A stretch of DNA of 64,000 nt. It comes from Chenopodium formosanum. Lineage: Eukaryota > Streptophyta > Magnoliopsida > Caryophyllales > Amaranthaceae. Shown here one piece after another: positions 25,576-38,100 of this stretch. How positions within the stretch are numbered: the first letter of the stretch is position 1; the number at the start of each line of letters is the position of its first letter. Below the pieces are notes generated by a model. That model saw only the letters and a program-made list of their open reading frames with translations, made no database searches and was not told the DNA's origin. The position numbers and the translations under genes were made by a program. The stretch is from NCBI GenBank assembly GCA_024500155.1, contig CM044858.1:1550001-1614000 (forward strand), written 5' to 3'.

Positions 25576-28444
25576 ATGGGAGGAGATGGTGGTCATGTCG
25601 ATGGAGGAGACTTTAGGTCGAAGGTGTGGAGTTTATCAGGTGGGCCCAATTGCCGTCCCAAGCATTGGCGTCGGAATACTGTCTTCGCTCTTGCCGGCAT
25701 TTTTCTCGTTTGTGTACCCATTGCCTTGAAATCTGCTCAGCTTGAGGTCTTTTTCTCTCTCTTTTGCCCCATTGATTATCTTGCTATTAGAGTGATTGAT
25801 CTTCTAAAATGTTGCCAAAATGCCAATTATATGAAATTTTAATGAATGGAATGCTAATTATGTTCTGAATTTGCAATTAATTTGAGTGTTCTATGATTAA
25901 GTAAAGTTGGGGGTGTCGAAAGAAATGAGTTTTTGTTACTGTTGTTTTGATGGGTTTGTTGGTGTTGTGGAGGTAGTCAATTATAGACAGAAATGGAAGG
26001 AGTAAGAGAGGGTGGGGGGCTGGAGGGGAGCCGGGTGCGATGAGGAACGAGTCCTCCACTTCGATTTTTATGTTAGCATCCACTTTCTAAGATGTGATGG
26101 TAAATGCATATGTTAACCGATTGAATAGAAATTTTGGAATTATACTTCTACCTTAATATCCCTTTAGATGGATGATTTAGTACTTACCCTGAGATTGACT
26201 GATTGATTGATGTGTATTTTCTTTGAGGGAGAACTTGGGGAATGGGGATAAAGAGAGGGAAGAGGGGAGTATGCTGGCCCGTTGGCAATTATATGAGTTG
26301 AAGGCTTAAAATAGGTGGACGGACTTATGCCATCCTTATGATGTTGCGGACTCAACTATCTCAAAATAACATGTATATGATTTGACGGGATAAAAATGTA
26401 GATACTTGGATGAGGGAATAAGGGGTTGGGGTTGGTTGGGGGAGTATGCTGGGCATCTTATTCTTATATGAGTTGGAGGGCTCAAATTAGGTGGATGGAC
26501 TTATGCCATGCTTATGATTTTAATGACTTCAGCACTAAACTGTATCACAATGAAATGTAGATGGCTTAATGGAATAATGGGATAGAATGGTTTTGTATAC
26601 TTGATGGGAAATTTTTGCAGGGCATTTTATATGTGTTGAAGGGCTTAAGTTAGGTGGATGGACTTACGCCATTCTTATGGGTTTGAGGACTTAACTGTCT
26701 CAAAATGAAATGTAGATGCCTTGACTGGATAGAATGGTTTTGCATACATGATGGGGGCAATTCAACTTGATACGATCTGGCCAATTTTCTAATTTTTTAT
26801 CAATGCCAATGCAGTATTCTAGTATGCTATTTATCTGTTTTAAAGTAGTAGTTGCTGCTGTCAAAGATAAGTGGAGTATCAGAGAGCCTTTGGGTTTGAG
26901 AGATTGTAAAGTGTGAAGGGAGGCGTGTAGCCAGGCATAGTTTTATGTTTGATGCACTGTTAATGTAAACAGTTTCTATATGCAGACCATTGATTAGTGA
27001 GGAATGCAAATCACTTGTGCAATTTATACATAGTAGTTTATTACAAATGATCCTAGTTGACATGGTATTGCTGGTAGAAGTTGCATAAATAGTTGGCAAC
27101 AACATCATAGGTTTAGACATTTAGACTGCTGTTGCATAATGTATTAGTAGAATGGGGAGAACTTTTTTTTATTTTTTTTATTTTTTTTAAGCGTTTTAGC
27201 TAGTTGATTAAATTATGATCAGGCGATCATTACATTGTAAGGTCATAAATACTACAAGATGAGTGCGATGGATTGTTTGAACAAAGAAGTTTAAAAAGTC
27301 ATTTCGTTGAGACTAACCTCTAGTCATCCATGTTACTGGCTGTAGTATCACCTTATAGTATTACCTCACCCGTCTCTGAACATGAGTAACTGAGTGCTAC
27401 TTAGCCTCTTTTCTGAAATGATCTCTAGACATTTTGACCTTGGGGTTTCAGAAAGACAGAAATGCAGCAAAGGTCCACGGTCCACCCTTTGTACCTTGAA
27501 TCCTTTTTTAAAAATACATGCTTTTCTACTACTTAAGTGGCTGTGTCTCTTCAGCTCATCCTACCTTGATTTCTTTCCCAAGCAAGAAATGGCTTAGTTT
27601 AGAAGAATGTGTTATCGATCATATTTTGCCCGTCTTTCAAAATAATATTTTGTATATGACTTGGAAGAGGCAGTTTATAAACATAAGGCACTCAATAATC
27701 TTAGTTGTTGAAAACTGTTAAATCATTAAGGGATGTGTCTTTGCGAACCTTTTGCAACCATTATCTTGATCCATGTCTAGGCTTCTTTTAATTGAACTAT
27801 CGAGAGATTTGAGACAAATATGCCGACTATCTGTGTTTGTTCTAGATTCCTAGCTTTTGTAATATATCTTGACCAAATTGGTACATTATGTTGGAGTTAG
27901 TTTCCTCTAGACATCATTTAAAACAAATTTAATTATTTGAGCGGGGATCCAACGCAATGGATGTACACTGGGATTTAGACTCAGAAACAACATTCCCACC
28001 CAACCAAGAGGTGAGTTGGGACGTTAGAGTCGAACCCCACTTCAAGATTGGGTCTCTTGCTTAGTTTTGATCCCTTGGCCGTTTTTCTTGGCCTTTTCTT
28101 ATATGAAGTTAAATTTAAGTGCAGCTTTCTGTCAGTGAGTAATGGAACTTATCATACAATTACAAAAATGAATATTCATGTCTTTAAATGAGTGCATAAT
28201 TTTTTTGTATATTTCGGTCACATGGAAATCCCTTAAATTAAAATAGGCAGTTTTGATATTTGATAGCCCTTTTATTTGTTCAGAAAGAGGGCTGTGTAAA
28301 ATATGCTTATTTATGTCACCTTCATATGCCATACACTTCTAGAAATTCTGATGGTTATATTTTCTGCAGCAACGACCTCATCAGCCTGTCCGCTCCATTC
28401 CATCGCAGATGTGGTGCAAGAACTTTGGGAACAAAGATTATTAG
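25576..28444 (+). CDS. Mitochondrial complex I subunit, B15/NDUFB4-like
   Basis: Small inner-membrane accessory subunit of NADH:ubiquinone oxidoreductase. Two coding exons, 25576-25746 and 28370-28444 (TAG), join in phase 0 to give 81 residues. The N terminus is Gly/Asp-rich (MGGDGGHVDGGDF), followed by KVWSLSGGPNCRPKHWRRNT. One membrane segment, AGIFLVCVPIALKSA, lies at about residues 39-53, and the conserved tail is RPHQPVRPIPSQMWCKNFGN. This matches the short plant protein assigned to complex I as the B15 subunit, sometimes misannotated as a receptor subunit. The single coding intron is 2.6 kb, large for so small a gene, and contains a three-copy repeat. The assignment is from family memory. 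Confidence 0.8.
26291..26740. repeat. Three-copy degenerate tandem repeat, 165-172 bp unit
   Basis: Inside the complex I subunit intron the segment TTATATGAGTTGAAGGCTT, then AGGTGGAYGGACTTAYGCC and CTTATG, then TCTCAAAATGAAATGTAGAT recurs, starting near 26291, 26463 and 26628. The copies are in the same orientation and moderately diverged. Not similar to the 324-bp satellite. Confidence 0.7.
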
Positions 28445-31400
28445 AGCTACTTCAACATGTTAATTCTGTACTGCTAAGTGTTATAATTTTGAAACTGTGG
28501 ACTAGTGTCTCTATAATATTTTGCTCTTCAGCTGAGTAGCTCTGTATGCTCACCTTTGAGGTAATCTCAATAAAAATTGAAATTGAGTGGATAAACACTG
28601 TTTTGTAGTTTACATGAGATGGAAACTCCTTTCTCTTTTCTGCCAATTTTTAACAATGTTTGGAATGATTTTCGAGCTTTATAATTGAAGTTATATATTA
28701 TCTCTTTCAAGTTAGCTCATTCTCTGGGATAGTTCACTTAGGATATGTACATGTAGTCGTGTAGAAGTACAAGCGCAATACTACAATCTACATGTGGGAA
28801 AAGCAATAGGATTGGGAAATTACCTTGTTGAAAGTTGAATAGAGTGATTCACTGCTACAATATCTTGGCCTGTTTGCCTAATCTTCCCCCTCTTTTAGGT
28901 CTCCTATTATACTAATTTCTGATGATGATGCAAATTGTCAATTGTCATTGATTTGGGCATAGCTGGCTGGCTATGTGATCCTTCTGGGCCATGGCTAAGT
29001 CATTTTCACAGCATTTAGGAGATATAATAATTAGATAAAAGATGGGGTTAGGTTTGCAAATTGTGGTCACTAGATTTTGCTGCTATACTGCTATTCAATA
29101 GACAAATTACTTTTACTTGAGCTTTATTCAGATTTGGATGCTTGTTGTTTGTCAGTCACACCAGAAGTTTCAGGCTTGTTGGACCATGTTTTCTCTGTGA
29201 TTTCTTTTTCTCTTTAACTGCATTTTGCTACTTCCCTCCTGAATTGATTCTCATGAAGGCAAGGCCTCTCACTCTCACAGTTGCACACTTGCACAGGTTT
29301 AGACGATTTAAGATTATTTCCACTCTTCACAGAACTCTTATGGTAGGATCTGATTCTTGAACATGTAATGTCCTGTCATTTAGAAGAGATGGGTGGGATA
29401 AGTGCGTCATTTCATAACTTGTTCATGCTTTTCTTCTAAAGCATCTAATTCCGCTTGTGGAGAGCTGGAGACTGGAGGATAGGGAAGGCAGAAAGGTACG
29501 AGGGATTTGAGAGTTGAGAGCAACGGTACTTACCATGTTCTGTTTTCTGAAATTTAAACCAACAGAACTAAACATTTATTCGAATTCGCTGTATCCTGTT
29601 TATAGATTAGTTGCTGCATGACAACATTTTTAGATTAGGAAAGTGAACAAGTCGCAACATTCCCTATAGCAAAAAGGTTAAAAGATTGGAGTCGTAACCT
29701 TTATTCTGAACATATTCTCAAGGGGGAAATCTGATAAAGGAGAGATGGAGAATTGAGTATAATGTTAGGGGACTCTGTAAAAGATTTGCTTTTGAAGGTT
29801 GAGCTTGTGGTTCAATAGTCTACCCACAATGCTCAAAATAGTATGGAATTTATTCCTTTTTAACTGTTAAGCCGTTAAGGTAATGTAAATGTACAATCAA
29901 GAAACCTTTCTCTGGTAAAACTTAAATTTGTCCGACAAGTATAAAAATGAATATCAAATAAATGGTCTTTTTGTTACATGTATAAGTTCCTCTTCTCTTG
30001 AAGTTGTAATTTTTAAAGAGTTCACTTCTAGGGGTTGAGCAGAATTGACCGCTTGAACATAAGTTGGAATTCTCATGGGAAGTTTTACGTACCCAAGAGA
30101 TAAGTACATGGATTATTCCGTTTTGAGGGGGTTAGGTACACGGATTATTCCGTTTTGTGAGTAGAAGTTTCATGCATGGTGATCATGTTAACCAAACTAA
30201 TCCATCAAATCTTTTACAAGTACTTCATAGGAAGTCGTAATTCTTATGTATTTCGTTATCAATTAGACAACAATTGATTGTACAGGTAAGTTTAGAGTAA
30301 TAGATGTTTTGAATAAGAACATGTATCTCAAAAAGATTAAAAGCTCTATTGAATCACTTGTACGTATGTAACAATCATCTTCCGTTATTGATATCCAATT
30401 ATGTATATATGTTTAAAATTCAACACTTTTTTTTTTTTTTTTTTTTTTTTTTGGGCTGATATCAGCATCATTGCTAATGGCGTGCAATGGTCGCGTAAAG
30501 AATACTGGCACTATAAAAGTGATTTTGACTACATTGATGTCATGTAAGGGGGTGAAAATTGGAAAAAACAACCCTAGCCCGAGATCAGGCAAAAGAAAAT
30601 TTATGCTTTGGTTCTATTGGTTTCTATTTATATGAAATTGATTTATTCTGCTTTCTAAAAGAATTGCTCAATCAATCTTTTTCATCAATTTGATAATATT
30701 GGAACAAATATTGATAAAGTTTTCCATGGAAGAAAAGTTGCCCATAGGAACTTATATCTCATTAACTTCTTCCACGTGTTAATCACTTGGTTGTATAGCG
30801 ATATTCACCTACTTTTAAGTATACTCAAGTATCGAGTGATAATTTTCAAAAAAATTTGCTCATATAATAATTAAATACATTAAGGTTTCCTAAAAGGACG
30901 TAGTTATTTATTATATAATCTCGTACGGAGTACTGTAGAAGAAAACTTCTAGTTGTCCACTATTTTCAAACATTTATTTTTTCCCTTCTATTTTTTATAA
31001 AAAAAATTTAAAAACTAACATTTTAATTACATATACTTATCTACTATTCACCATAATATGGATCCTTCTAATTCTAATTTAGAATAAAGTGAACATTACA
31101 AATTGACGCCTTTCTAACACTCAAGATGTATAGGAGTTTAAAAGATGCTCTTTCAACTAATGATGACATATACATTTCATACCCTAAATTGTGGAACTTT
31201 TTATAGTTAATTGCTGCAGTATTTAAAGACGTTCACTAAAAAAATGCCCTTTTGTACATACTATCTTTATTACTTTGTACTCCGTATGTGTTTAGTGTCT
31301 ATATTATATTTCAATATTTGTAATTGTTTATATAAAAACTACTTCCTTAGTTTCTCCGTTTTCCTAATGTTACAACATTAGGTGAAGGAAGACATATATA

Positions 31401-31879
31401 AAAGAGGAAAGTGATAGAGTTGAATAAAAGATAAAGACATTGATGACTTGATGAGTTTAGATAGGGAGAAATCATGCGTATAAAAGAAAACATTGTACTC
31501 GTAGTATTCTTAAAACTTCCTAAAATGACACAAAATAGTTATCGCAAATTTGCAATATCAAGGAAATAATCTATGATAAAATACTCCATAATTATTACTC
31601 TTACCAAGTTACCATATCACATAATGGTAAAATCTCCATCTCACTATTTACTTTAAATAAAAAATTTCCACAATTAGTAAAGGTGATCCCCAAGTAAAAC
31701 CTGTCCAATAAACAGCTAGTTCAAGGAACCTATCACAATTTCACAATTCTCCTACTCTACCCGTTCCTCAAACGGGCAGCCCCACTACCGAATACCGACT
31801 ATCCAAAATCTCTGCCCGTATATTCCGGGCAGCTCAGACTCATTCACTCCAAAGAACAAAGTCACCAATACTGAGCTCA
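28445..31879. other. 3.4-kb intergenic region without recognised genes
   Basis: Between the complex I subunit and malic enzyme genes. AT-rich with only short, composition-driven open frames. A poly(T) tract of about 26 at 30428-30452, followed by GGGCTGATATCAGC, could mark the tail of a minus-strand retroposon, but no target duplication was found. No structural RNA was recognised. Confidence 0.45.
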
Positions 31880-32110
31880 CTATATATACACTTACGACAG
31901 AAATTTATTGACACATTCTCACTTTTTTTCTCTCTCTTCTGATCTTCTTCTTCTTTACTGGGTAAACTATGTTCTTCGTCACTTTGATTAATTTTTCTTA
32001 AATTTAAACATTATTTTGTGTTTAATTTGTTGATTGATTGTAATAATTTTGATTACGAAGAATGTGATTGATTTGATGCTGTTTTTCAGTAGTTATTAAA
32101 TTTCTGAAAA
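31880..32110 (+). promoter_or_regulatory. Core promoter and 5' UTR of NAD-malic enzyme
   Basis: A TATA box, CTATATATAC, at about 31880 is followed about 30 bp later by a pyrimidine-rich CTCACTTTTTTTCTCTCTC start region. The ATG is at 32111. A possible leader intron runs from a GTAAAC donor near 31961 to a TTTTTCAG acceptor near 32089. Predicted from sequence only. Confidence 0.5.
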
Positions 32111-35100
32111 ATGTGGAGAGTTACGCGATCTGCGGCGGCGAATCTCCGCCGTACGCGGCGGTTTTCCGTGGCTGCTACGATTCCTGGTCCTTGTATGGTG
32201 CATAAGCGTGGTGCTGATATTCTTCATGATCCTTGGTTTAATAAGGTTGAATTTTTTAGGCATTTTAATTTTTGTTGATTTTGTGAAAATTTAATTGAAT
32301 TCAGAATATTTGATGAGTTGATTGTGTTAATTTTAAGACATTGTGATTGATTTTTGATTGATTTTGATCAGATATGCAAGTCAAAGTTTCAAATTGTTTA
32401 TTGACTTGGTAATATGATACAAGTACTAATCATATTTGTGTGATTTTATATAATGTTGATTAAAGTCAAATTGGAGAATGTTATGTAAATTTACTAGATT
32501 TAAGGATTGGAGTGATTAAATTTGAATATTAGCTTGAATTTGTTGTTTTATTGCTTCTGGCAGTGGAGGTTTGTTTATGTGTTATTAATGCTAAATGAGG
32601 AAGTTATTGGGAGATATGTGATGATAAGGGCAGGGCACCCTGTGTTGTGTTTATGGAAGTCTCGCCTTGATTTGGACACGGGTTGGAACTCGAATTGTCA
32701 ATCGATTGTTTCTTGTCACGTCTATAAAGCTTTTGAGATACAATGAAAATCTTGTAGAAGTATTTCGTCTTGTTGATGTAAAAAATTCGAGTGGAATACA
32801 TGTTTTACTTGTGAGTGTACCAATCTTCGTATAATAGTGCACTAGAATGGCCTATGTGAATGACTGTATGAGTCCAAGGATTTTCAATGGCTTTGATCAC
32901 CATTATAGAATTATAGCTTAATGATAGATACATCAAAGCTCATTTAGTTTTGTAGCATTTGTAATCTACCTTGCCAAGAATTTTTTTTTTTTAAATTTTT
33001 TTTAAACCTATATTGATCCTTGTACTTGATTTGCTACAAGAGAAACTTGAAATTTAGTTGTTTGCATTTTTCAAATATTTTTTGAGCAGGATACTGCATT
33101 CCCTTTGACAGAAAGAGATCGACTTGGACTCCGTGGTCTCCTGCCACCCCGTATTATATCATTTGAACAACAGTATGCCCGTTTCAGTAAGTCCCATTCC
33201 TCTTTTAACTATGCCTACTATATCTTGAGGTTTTTTGTTTAATAACTTTTTCGGTGCAATCTCTGTTTGTACTTCTAGAATATGGTTGAAAATTCCACTA
33301 GTGGTGTACTATATGATTTTATCAAAATTACATAGAATTGTGACTTTAATCAACCACACCAATTGTCTAATGTACTATCCCAGCTTTCATACTATCTGTG
33401 TAAAGACTAGTTGATGAAGAACAGCAGATGTAGCTATATTCCCTGGGGGTTTTAGGTGCAACTTGGTATAAAAATAAAATATGGACTAAGAGGATTTTTA
33501 TGACCTTTTTTCAAGTTCTCTACACAAATAACTTATTTTTTATGCCTATCCTTTTGACATTAATTGATTAAATATGAAAGTGAAATCTGCATGTGCTACG
33601 CATCATCAGCTATACCAAATAACCTTAATTATAAGACTACACTCTGCTCACAAATCTGCAAAGGCTCACCTTATAGTTGTATATGATGTGTTTATTAAAC
33701 TCCTTTCATTGGAAATGCATGGTAGTTGAGTCATAACTTTAGCTACAATATGCAATTTGACTTTAAGTAAGAGTATCTTGTGTTGGTTTTTGCAGCTGGA
33801 AAGAATAGTTCGATAACTTGCTTATTAGTCAAATTATAAATGAGAAACAGCTTGGCATGAAGTCTTTGCTAGTCAGAGAGGATGATATGCTATCATTGTA
33901 ACATTGGTTCATTAGAGCATCTGAGTAATGAAATTTTTGTGAAAAGTTCTAAAATTTACATTCCCTATATCTCTTCAAGGGTCAGTCCCATTAAGGCATC
34001 ATTCTTTTCACCTGAAAGACCCCTTATCAAGACTTATCTAGCCCTCTTTAGAACCAATCTAAACTTATATCTAGTTGTGAATGAACTTGATAGCCCTAAT
34101 GTGAAATAATCCTCTACTTTCATCAAGCTTATTCTTATTGAAATTTATTTTACCTAAGGTGAAATGGTCTAAATTTGCACGAAGTATTATATTTGTTTTG
34201 TTGACGAGTCAAAGTCTTTCTCTTTAGAGATACATATTAGGTATGTTAAAGTGTATATTCTGTTGATTTTATGAATTACAGTGGATTCATATCGATCACT
34301 GGAGAAAAATACTCAGGGGCAGTCAGAGGCTTCTGTATCTTTGGCAAAATGGAGAATTTTGAACAGACTGCATGACAGGAATGAGACGTTATATTACAGA
34401 GTAAGTTTCATGATTTCTTACCACAGGTTTTGAATCAGTTATGACCTGAGACAATTCGGTCATTGCATTCAGGTCCTTATTGATAATATCAAAGACTTCG
34501 CTCCCATTATATATACTCCAACTGTAGGGCTGGTGTGTCAAAATTATTCCGGTTTGTTCAGACGTCCCCGTGGAATGTATTTCAGCGCCAAGGACAAGGG
34601 AGAGATGATGTCCATGATCTACAATTGGCCTGCTCAACACGTATGTCCTTTAGTCAATTCATTGCCCATCAGCTATTATCATACTTTTTATATTTTCCAA
34701 GTTGAAGTCTGGTATCTTGCTCAAATTTTTTTTAAAAAATTTGTATTCTAAATTTAATGTAAAGCAGCCTAACTAGAACATATTAACACATTGAATGGTC
34801 TCTGATACATCGCAAACTACCTGAGCATGAAGTAAATGATTGCTTTCTGGATAGTGGAAGTATTACTTTCCATGTCTTGCTAATTACTCATGCAATTGCA
34901 GGTTGATATGATAGTCGTCACAGATGGCAGCCGAATTCTCGGTTTAGGAGATCTTGGAGTTCAGGGAATTGGCATACCTATTGGTAAACTTGATGTATAT
35001 GTTGCTGCTGCAGGAATGAACCCACAGAGGGTACGACTATGATACTTCTGTTCAATTATATCTTCTCCATATCCTGTTTTATACCATATCATGATTTGTG

Positions 35101-38100
35101 TATAAGTCAATTTTACACTTTTAACTTTCATTTTTAATAGGTACTTCCAGTTATGCTCGATGTGGGTACTAACAACCAAAAGCTTCTGGAAGATCCTCTC
35201 TGTAAGTAATAAATAATAGACTCTGTTCTCTATGATCTTCTTTATATGGATATTTTGTTGCATGCGGTGTCTACTTTATTCTCAGTTATTTTCTGCTGGG
35301 AGGTTCAGTGGTGTAGTGTTCTGTTGTGTTTTTTCAATGTTACACAAAAATTTTCTCAATATTATATTTTGGAATAATGATGTATTACTTCTTTGGTAAA
35401 GTTTACAGAGTACATGACAACACATATGCAGCTAATAGTCACTTACCTAGTGAATACCTGGGACTTTTGGTCTTGTAAAATTTCCCTCCTTACTGAATGA
35501 TGTGATCTATCTCTTTAATAAATATCATTGTACATTTGAAATTTATTATTGTTTGAAATCTGTGTCAGACCACTGTTTATTATTTTTTTTTCCTGTATTC
35601 TAACAAATGATCTCCTTGTATGGTAGACTTAGGACTCAGACAACCTAGGCTAGAAGGGGAAGAATATCTCTCCATAGTTGATGAATTTGTGGAAGCTGCT
35701 CATACACGTTGGCCCAAGGCTGTTGTGCAGGTCTGTTCTTTCAAAACTTAATGCAACTATTAAAATTTTATGCTGGTAACTGATTGTTGATATATATTTG
35801 GGCAGTTTGAGGACTTCCAAATGAAATGGGCTTTTGAAACACTGCAAAGATATCGCAAAAGGTTGTGCATGTTCAATGATGACATTCAGGTAAATTCTTC
35901 GGTGATATTGCTATGTAATTTTAGTTTTGTAGTCAAAATGAGATATACCCTCCCTTAGCTAGGGGATTTGTGATTTGTCATTTGTGAGAGGCATTGGGGG
36001 TACTATTGTATTATGTAAAAGCAAGGATGATGTGCACTACATTTGAAATCTATATGTTATATCTGTAAAGTACATGAAGCTCTAATTATGCTGTTGCTAC
36101 CTTTTTGCAGGGAACTGCAGGTGTTGCTTTGGCTGGGTTACTGGGTGCTGTGAGAGCACAAGGCCGTCCATTGACTGACTTTATAAAACAGAAAATAGTT
36201 GTGGTTGGAGCTGGGAGGTAAAAATATGATTGTGCATTTCTATATACAGTACTGATCATGTATTGTTTTAATTGTTTTAGAACTTTTAGCCTTTTAGGTA
36301 GTATCCATCATATCTACAAAATACCTAATATTTGCAATGATGTATTCAGTGCAGGGATTGGTGTCCTTAATATGGCAGTGCAGGCAGTTTCCAGGATGGC
36401 TGGGGCAAATGGGCTCCCATCTGATCATCAATTTTACCTAATAGATAAAGATGTAAGTTTATTTTTTATTTTTTATTTTTTTTTCTCACTTGCCTGATGC
36501 AGGATATATCTCATTGCATATATTGTGTCTTTGCAAAATAATTGCAATTGTATGGTTAACATTATCTACCTGCATCCTCTCAACCCCTACCCCCATACTT
36601 TTGGGCCATTTTGGGGACACAAGATGACCATGTGCTAAGCTAGTCAAAATTTTACCTACCCCCCCCCTCCCCCCCTTCCACAGGCCTTGTCAGCAGTATT
36701 ACAACTAGACAAATTTCTATTGTGCTTGCAGTTAGACATCCCATGTACTATGCTGATCCGTATTTGTGAAAATATATTCCACTTTTTTACCTGGACATTG
36801 CTTACCACCAATACGCTTAATTGTTTCATGTTTTCTTGTCTCTGAATAATTCTCAAGTCAATCAATCAATCAATCAAAGCCTTAATCCCAAAAGTGGGGT
36901 CGGCTAACATGAACCAAATTTGATTATTCCGTGTAGTCATCAACATAAATCTTTCTCCTCCATCCCTTACGATCCAAAACTTCATCCTCACGTAAATCCA
37001 TGCACTTCATATCCTTCCTCACTCCTTCCAACCAAGTCATCTTTGGTCTCCCTCTTCCTCGTTTAATCCCTCCATGGTCCCACTCTTCCACTCTTCGCAC
37101 CGGTGCACCCTCGGGTCTCCGTCTTACATGTCCAAACCAACGCAGACGATTTTCCCTTAATTTATCTACAATGCCCGCCACACCTACTTTCTTGCGAATA
37201 ACCTCATTTCTGATTCTATCTCTTAAAGTGTTTCCACACATCCACCTTAACATGCGCATTTCCGTAACCTCCATCTTTTTAATATGCTCTTTCTTAGAAG
37301 CCCAACATTCTGTACCATAGAGCAACACTGGTCTTATGGCAGTCCTGTAGAATTTTCCCTTCAACTTTAAGGGAATGCTGCGGTCGCATAGCACTCCCGT
37401 GGCCGCTCTCCATTTAAGCCACCCTGACTTAATCCTGTGGGTCACGTCTTGATCAATGTCACCATTCTTCTGGATGATCGACCCTAGGTACTTAAAACAT
37501 TCACTCATGGTCAAATCCTTTCCATCCAAACTCACCACTTCATTGCTTGTCCCCCTCTGAGTGCCAAAACGACATACCAAATATTCAGTCTTACTCCGAC
37601 TTAGCTTAAACCCTCTAGATTCCAACCTTTGCCTCCATTGCTCCAACTTGACATTAACCCCATCCTTAGTCTCATCCACCAAAACGATATCATCTGCGAA
37701 CAGCATACACCATGGAACCTCATCTTGAATTGGTCTAGTTAATTCGTCTAGAACCGTTGCAAAAAGAAAAGGGCTTAATGCAGACCCTTGATGCAATCCG
37801 ATTGTAATAGGGAAATCTTTTGTCAACCCTCCGCATGTCCTCACATTTGTTGACACATCCCGATACATATCCTTAACTAGGTCTACATACCTTCGTGGGA
37901 TACCTTTCTTCAACATTGCCCACCAAAGTATCTCTCTTGGCACCTTGTCATATGCCTTCTCTAAATCAATAAAGACCATATGAAGATCTTTCTTCTTTAC
38001 CCTATAAAACTCCATCATTTGTCTTATCAAATGGATTGCCTCCATAGTAGATCTCCCAGGCATAAAACCAAATTGGTTATCTGAAATGCTTGTGCATGCC

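Noticed and set aside
27960..28070. Possible tRNA-like GAGTCGAACCCC sequence
   Set aside because: No cloverleaf could be formed around it and the B-box-like word is isolated; it lies in an intron among AT-rich DNA.
30428..30560. SINE or LINE tail at the poly(T) tract
   Set aside because: No target duplication, promoter boxes or second copy could be found in the window; left only as a note in the intergenic entry.
36656..36865. Minus-strand frame next to a poly(C) tract
   Set aside because: Arises from CCCCCCCC low-complexity DNA in a malic enzyme intron; reads as poly-Gly and has no supporting features.
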